NCBI GenBank assembly: GCA_900321055.1 | Contig: ONUQ01000116.1 | Span: forward strand, 1-11,303 | Direction: 5' to 3' | DNA: 11,303 nucleotides | Source of the DNA: an uncultured Elusimicrobia bacterium | Lineage (GTDB): Bacteria > Elusimicrobiota > Endomicrobiia > Endomicrobiales > Endomicrobiaceae | Part shown: piece after piece, positions 6,553 through 11,303 of the stretch | How the letters are laid out: each line of letters opens with the position of its first letter | Position numbering within the stretch: the stretch's first letter is position 1 | The notes under the pieces: model-generated | What the model saw: only the letters and a program-made list of their open reading frames with translations | Told to the model about the DNA's origin: nothing | The model's database searches: none | Program-made: the position numbers and the translations under genes

Positions 6553-8169
6553 ATGAACAAAATTTGCTTTTTTATTTTTATCTTTTTTTCTTTTTTCTTA
6601 TTTTCTTGTAATAAAGAAAATAATGTTAATATAAGTTCGGATATTTCACAATCAAGCGATATGTATGTTATATCTTCAATTGCCGATGCGATATATTTAA
6701 ATCCTATTTTAGCTTGTGATTCTGCATCATCTACGGTTAATTCTTACATATTTAACGGACTTTTAAAATATGATAAAGATTTAAATTTGGTTTGCGATTT
6801 GGCCGAAAGTTATCAAGTATTAAATAACGGATTAAAAATAAAGTTTAATTTAAAGAAAAATATATTATGGCATGACGGAAAACCTTTTACGGTAAAAGAT
6901 GTAAAATTTACTTTTGATAAATTAATTAATCCTAATACAAAAATACCTTTTTCTTCGGATTATTTAATGGTAAAAGAATTTGAAATAACAGATGATTATT
7001 CTTTTATTGTTACTTATACAAAACCTTTTGCCCCGATACTTGAAAGTTGGTGTATAGGAATAATTCCCGAACATATTTTTAAAAATGAAGATATAAACAA
7101 TTCTAAATTCAACAGGCAACCTGTCGGAACAGGTCCGTATATGTTTAAGAAATGGATTAGCGATCAAAAAATAGTTTTACAAGCTAATCCTAATTATTAT
7201 GAGGGAGCACCCAAAATAAAAGTTTGTTTATTTAGAGTTATACCGGATCAATCCATTCAATTTTTAGAATTAAGAACTCAAACAATAGATGAAATTTCTT
7301 TAACTCCCGATCAATGGAATGCTTATGATTATTTTTTTAAAAATTATAACAAATACAGATACCCTGCATTTAGTTTTACTTTTTTGGGATTTAATTTAGA
7401 AAAAGAACCGTATAACAATATAAAGTTCAGACAAGCAATGTATTATGCAATAGATAAACAAGATATTATTCAAGGTGTTTTATCCGGTATGGCAAAATCG
7501 GCACAGGGAATATATCCTCCACAGTCATGGGCATACAAAGAATTAAAAAAATATGAGTATTCTCCACAAAAAGCATTAGATTTATTACAAACAATCGGCT
7601 TTAGTAAAGATAAAAACGGTACATTGCTGTATAAAAATAAAAACTTTGAAATAACTATACTTACAAATCAAGGAAACAAAACAAGAGAATTATCGGCACA
7701 AATAATACAGGAACAACTAAAAAAAATAGGTCTTAAAGTTAATATAAGAATTTTAGAGTGGAGCACTTTTTTAAATCAGTATATAAATAAAAAGAATTTT
7801 GATGCTATTATTTCAGGTTGGAATACTGCTGTTGATCCTGACCAATTTTCCCTATGGCATTCATCTCAAGCAGAGCAGGGACAATATAATTTTATGTCAT
7901 ATAAAAATAAAGAAGTAGATGATTTATTAGTTAAAGCAAGAACTACATTTAACAAAGAAAAAAGAATTAAATACTATCATAAAATCCAAGATATTATGCA
8001 AGAAGATCCACCTTGTATCTTTTTATATTATCCGGAAAAAATGGTTTGTATTCATAAAAGATTTAACGGTGTAGAACTTGCTCCGGCAGGAATCGGATGG
8101 AATTTTTACAGATGGTATGTTAACAGTAAAGATATTAAATATTCAAATATAGATTTTTTAACACAATAA
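6553..8169 (+). CDS. Solute-binding lipoprotein of an ABC peptide-type transporter (SBP_bac_5 family)
   Basis: A 538-residue extracytoplasmic binding protein, a usual length for the family. Residues 1-18 are a hydrophobic signal ending in a lipobox (LFS-C19), so the mature protein should be lipid-anchored. SBP_bac_5 features follow: an N-terminal lobe with ADAIYLNPILACDSAS (44-59), ILWHDGKPFTVKDVKFTFDK (104-123), the family signature PVGTGPYMFKKW (190-201), the IKFRQAMYYAIDKQDI segment (290-305), and a C-terminal lobe with IISGWNTAVDPDQ (419-431). Relatives bind oligopeptides, dipeptides, nickel or other small ligands and deliver them to an inner-membrane permease; the ligand here cannot be told. 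No permease or ATPase gene is in view. The gene sits inside an operon with a surface-protein gene 11 bases downstream. It starts 3 bases after the stop of the +1 frame upstream, without a clear ribosome binding site of its own. Confidence 0.92.
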   Translation: MNKICFFIFIFFSFFLFSCNKENNVNISSDISQSSDMYVISSIADAIYLNPILACDSASSTVNSYIFNGLLKYDKDLNLVCDLAESYQVLNNGLKIKFNLKKNILWHDGKPFTVKDVKFTFDKLINPNTKIPFSSDYLMVKEFEITDDYSFIVTYTKPFAPILESWCIGIIPEHIFKNEDINNSKFNRQPVGTGPYMFKKWISDQKIVLQANPNYYEGAPKIKVCLFRVIPDQSIQFLELRTQTIDEISLTPDQWNAYDYFFKNYNKYRYPAFSFTFLGFNLEKEPYNNIKFRQAMYYAIDKQDIIQGVLSGMAKSAQGIYPPQSWAYKELKKYEYSPQKALDLLQTIGFSKDKNGTLLYKNKNFEITILTNQGNKTRELSAQIIQEQLKKIGLKVNIRILEWSTFLNQYINKKNFDAIISGWNTAVDPDQFSLWHSSQAEQGQYNFMSYKNKEVDDLLVKARTTFNKEKRIKYYHKIQDIMQEDPPCIFLYYPEKMVCIHKRFNGVELAPAGIGWNFYRWYVNSKDIKYSNIDFLTQ

Positions 8170-8180
8170 ACAATGGCAAG

Positions 8181-11100
8181 ATGAAAAAGATTTTTTTTAC
8201 AATTATTATTCTGTTTACATTTATATATACTTTTGCACAAACGGTTGAAGTTAGCAGTAATACTTTATCAAACAAAAATGATAATAACGGACAACCGTCA
8301 GTTTCTTCTAATACCGTAAATTATAATCAAATAAAACAATCTACGACCGCTGTTGCAAACATACAAAAGTCTACTACTACCAATACCGTGAATTCTTCTA
8401 CCGATACCATAAATTACAACCAAATAAAACAATCTGCGACCGCTGTTGCAGATATACAAAATTCTACGAATACGGTAAATACTTCTACTATGTCAATAGA
8501 TACAACTAAACCGTTAAAATACAAAGAGGCAAAATCAAAAGATATAGAGATATCATCAGCTACGGTTATTCCTAATGAGAATGAGTTGGGAACTTATTAT
8601 CAATCCGGTGCACTTATAGAACAAGCAAAACCCGAAACCAGCTATGAATTAAATATTCCTTCAACTACGGCACAAGAAGTTGCCGGAGATCAGGTTTTAA
8701 ACAAATTAAAGGTAAAAACATCTACAGAGCCGACAACTTCAACCGAAATACAAAAATCTACAACTTCTATACCTATAAGTTCAGGTACTGCAAAAAAAGA
8801 AGTAGAATCTTCGTTACCTGATAAGCTGTTAACTAAACTTCCTTTTGAATCAAAATTACAATTATCAGGTAGAAAACTTATCGGGGTAAATTATTCCGGA
8901 ATAATTTACGATAAAGAGGAATCGGGAAAGAGAAAAAACTCTGCAGATTTTTCTATGCAACAAGAGTTGCAAATGAAAATCAAAGGTAGTGTAGGTAAAA
9001 GATTTGATTTAAATGTTGATTTTGATGATACACAGGAAGATAAAAAAGATATTTATATTTCATATAAAGGACAAGATAACGAATTTTTAAGAGAAGCCGC
9101 CTTCGGTGATATTCAGGTAGAACTTCCAAGTACGGAATTTTCAGGATATAAAAAAGAATTGTTTGGTGCAAAAGTTAATACTCAATATGAAGGATTAAAA
9201 ACCAATGCTTTCTTTTCTAAAACAAAAGGTTTTTCGGAATCAAAACAGTTCAAAAGCGGAAGCAAAATGGAAAAGAAAATTATTGCTGATACCGCATATA
9301 TCAAATATAAATATTTTTCTATTATTAAAGATACTACAAAAACCATAAAAAATAATACGGCAAAAGTATATCTTGATAAAATAAAAACTACTATTAGCGA
9401 CTATGTTGTAATATCAACGGCAACTGATTTATATTATATGAAAGAATCTCCAAAAACAACAAAATATAACGGAAACTTTATAAAACTTACGGCAGGAACA
9501 GATTTTATGGTAGATTACATTACAGGAGTAATCACATTCAAAAATATTTTATCAAAAGAATATGTTGTTGCCATAGATTATCAATATACCGATGGTTCCT
9601 GGTTATCCGATGAAACGGGTGGAAATCCTCAAATAATAAAAGATACAAACAATACGGATATTTTGTCTACCGAGCTTCATACTTTTTACAGTTTAGGAAA
9701 TTATCAAATTGCAAAATATAACGGTAGAGATAATTTTATATTAGAAATCAGAGATTTAAACGATACGATTCCTACGGCAATAGACAATTCCGGTGGATTT
9801 CCGCCTACAAAGCCGGTTCCGAAATTTCCAAACATAGACGGTTACGAAGCAAATATTATAGTTGATTATGAAAACGGTGTATTTAATTTGCAACCTATCA
9901 CAGGAAAACCTTTACATGATTCTTTATATACATCAAACACTCATAAATATAATTTTGTCACGGAATATCAATACAAAATAAAAATATTTAATTTAAGAAC
10001 GGATATTGTTCCTATGTCTGAAAAAGTTGTTGTTGGCGGTAAAACATTGAAGATAAATGAAGATTATATGTTAGATTATGATATAGGTATATTAACAATT
10101 TTAAAAGATGAATATCTTACGGATGATACAACAATAAATGTTTCTTATGATTATTCTCCGTTAGGCAGAAGTTCTGCCGGCTCTACACTCGTAGGTGTAA
10201 GAACTCAATATGATTTCACGGATAATATATCTTTAGGCGGAAGTTTTATTTATGAATTTGCCGCCGAAGATACAAAATTACCGGATGTATATACCACTCC
10301 TTCAAGCACACTTGTAGGAGAAGTTGATGCGAAAATAAAAGATGTTAAAATTACGGACTCATTAAAAGTATCTGCATCTGCAGAATATGCTACAAGTAAA
10401 TATATTAAAAACACTACCGGCAAAGCAATGATAGAATCTATGGAAAGTGCAAAACAGGAAGATAGTTTTTCTTTATTGAAAGATTCCTGGTTTTATGCTT
10501 CTGCTTGCGAATACAATGATACTGAAAGATACGACAAGGAATACAATGTTGATGCAATCCGTTGGAAAAATTATGATATAGAAAAAAAAGAAATAGATAA
10601 AAAACTTGAAATCATTTCTGGAGAGAAACAACAGGTTATGGATATAAATTATGATTTTAGTGTATGTAATTATGCTGCTATTGCACAAAAAATATCCGTT
10701 TCAGGTTATGATTTTTCAGGTAAACTTTATCTTGAGGTTTGGGTAAAAGCAAAACTTGATATGGTGAATGTGATAATAGATTTAGCTTCATCAATAAATG
10801 AAGATTCGGATCAAAGCGGAATATTAGATACGGAAGATACAAACGGTGACGGAATTATCAGTCCGTGGGAAGATATAGGCAGAGATTTTAAAAATCTCAC
10901 CACTTCTTACGGTATATCAAAAATAGGAGCAAATAACGGAAAGTTAGATACCGAAGATTTAAACGGAAACAATATTTTAGACAAATATGAAACAAATCTG
11001 TCCAGATTTGAAATTAATGAATTTAGTATTCATGACCATCCCAATTGGAGAAGAACAACGACAATTACGGGATGGGATATAATACAAATACCTTTGGATA

Positions 11101-11303
11101 TTATGACCGAAGCAGAAAAAGAATCATGGAAAAACATAAGAATCTCCAGAATTACACTTAATGCTCTTTCCGGAACACAACAATATAAAGATAAAATAAC
11201 TATTGGAAAAATTTCTGTTGTAGGAAATAAATGGACACAAGAAAAGAAGAACCATTTAAGTGAATGTGAAATTTATTCTATAGGAAGAGATAATCCCAGA
11301 TAT
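8181..11303 (+). CDS. SprA-like outer-membrane protein (type IX secretion translocon family), partial at right edge
   Basis: An open frame of 1041 codons with no stop before the window ends; SprA proteins commonly exceed 2,000 residues, so about half may be visible. Residues 1-19 are a signal peptide ending FAQ. Residues 20-235 are low-complexity, rich in Ser, Thr and Asn, with a tandem repeat. From about 240 the SprA pattern begins: KLQLSGRKLIGVNYSG, QQELQMKIKGSVGKRFDLNV, AAFGDIQVELPSTEFSGY (306-323), and LFGAKVN (327-333). Two short motifs of the form G-x-D-(F/Y)-x-x-D-Y-x-x-G follow (439-449 and about 626-636), then GKAMIESMES (747-756), which corresponds to the conserved acidic DDFE-like segment of SprA, and VVGNKW near 1013-1018. 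In Bacteroidota, SprA is the giant outer-membrane barrel through which type IX cargo crosses. Family assignment is by recognised motifs; function in this organism is inference. The start lies 11 bases after the lipoprotein stop and has no clear Shine-Dalgarno. Confidence 0.85.
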   Translation, partial: MKKIFFTIIILFTFIYTFAQTVEVSSNTLSNKNDNNGQPSVSSNTVNYNQIKQSTTAVANIQKSTTTNTVNSSTDTINYNQIKQSATAVADIQNSTNTVNTSTMSIDTTKPLKYKEAKSKDIEISSATVIPNENELGTYYQSGALIEQAKPETSYELNIPSTTAQEVAGDQVLNKLKVKTSTEPTTSTEIQKSTTSIPISSGTAKKEVESSLPDKLLTKLPFESKLQLSGRKLIGVNYSGIIYDKEESGKRKNSADFSMQQELQMKIKGSVGKRFDLNVDFDDTQEDKKDIYISYKGQDNEFLREAAFGDIQVELPSTEFSGYKKELFGAKVNTQYEGLKTNAFFSKTKGFSESKQFKSGSKMEKKIIADTAYIKYKYFSIIKDTTKTIKNNTAKVYLDKIKTTISDYVVISTATDLYYMKESPKTTKYNGNFIKLTAGTDFMVDYITGVITFKNILSKEYVVAIDYQYTDGSWLSDETGGNPQIIKDTNNTDILSTELHTFYSLGNYQIAKYNGRDNFILEIRDLNDTIPTAIDNSGGFPPTKPVPKFPNIDGYEANIIVDYENGVFNLQPITGKPLHDSLYTSNTHKYNFVTEYQYKIKIFNLRTDIVPMSEKVVVGGKTLKINEDYMLDYDIGILTILKDEYLTDDTTINVSYDYSPLGRSSAGSTLVGVRTQYDFTDNISLGGSFIYEFAAEDTKLPDVYTTPSSTLVGEVDAKIKDVKITDSLKVSASAEYATSKYIKNTTGKAMIESMESAKQEDSFSLLKDSWFYASACEYNDTERYDKEYNVDAIRWKNYDIEKKEIDKKLEIISGEKQQVMDINYDFSVCNYAAIAQKISVSGYDFSGKLYLEVWVKAKLDMVNVIIDLASSINEDSDQSGILDTEDTNGDGIISPWEDIGRDFKNLTTSYGISKIGANNGKLDTEDLNGNNILDKYETNLSRFEINEFSIHDHPNWRRTTTITGWDIIQIPLDIMTEAEKESWKNIRISRITLNALSGTQQYKDKITIGKISVVGNKWTQEKKNHLSECEIYSIGRDNPRY
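8304..8480 (+). repeat. Tandem repeat in the Ser/Thr/Asn-rich N-terminus of the SprA-like gene
   Basis: Two adjacent units of about 30 codons (8304-8393 and 8394-8480). The core YNQIKQSTTAVANIQ in the first unit matches YNQIKQSATAVADIQ in the second at 13 of 15 residues, and the DNA is also clearly similar. It looks like a recent in-frame duplication within a flexible linker just after the signal peptide. Confidence 0.8.

Noticed and set aside
8173..8184. Four-codon frame ATG GCA AGA TGA overlapping the SprA-like start by ATGA
   Set aside because: It could couple translation, but a frame this short is easily due to chance and has no ribosome binding site.

Overview
The window is strongly AT-rich, densely coded, and every gene runs on the + strand. 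No rRNA, tRNA, CRISPR array or insertion sequence is visible. The gene set suggests a Gram-negative-type (diderm) bacterium with low GC: a lipoprotein with a lipobox, a SprA-like outer-membrane protein, a DUF2914 exported protein, and a GT-C membrane protein with TPRs. The style resembles Elusimicrobiota (Endomicrobiia-like), but that placement is inference from gene content and composition and rests on no marker gene.

Region 1 (1-1930) is a compact signalling operon. It holds the C-terminal end of a histidine kinase, a response regulator with one intact receiver and one degenerate receiver, a separate small degenerate receiver-like protein, and a second, soluble histidine kinase. The last three genes overlap. 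In both degenerate receivers the phospho-acceptor Asp position is Asn.

Region 2 (1931-3819) holds two apparently independent genes with their own upstream regions: a small secreted DUF2914 protein and a ten-helix EamA/DMT permease. The gaps contain AT-rich inverted repeats and plausible sigma-70-type promoters.

Region 3 (3820-11303, continuing past the right edge) looks like one operon. A GT-C/TMTC-type membrane glycosyltransferase-like protein with TPRs overlaps, through ATGA, a small exported protein of unknown function. The coding potential of that small gene continues in another frame, so it is probably frameshifted. A solute-binding lipoprotein of the SBP_bac_5 family follows 3 bases after this continued frame. 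Then comes a very large protein, 1041 residues in view with no stop, that carries the sequence hallmarks of SprA, the outer-membrane translocon of the type IX secretion system. None of the permease genes expected beside an SBP_bac_5 protein lie in view.

The most interesting points are the SprA-like protein in an unusual neighbourhood, the clustered phosphorylation-dead receivers, and the frameshifted exported gene.
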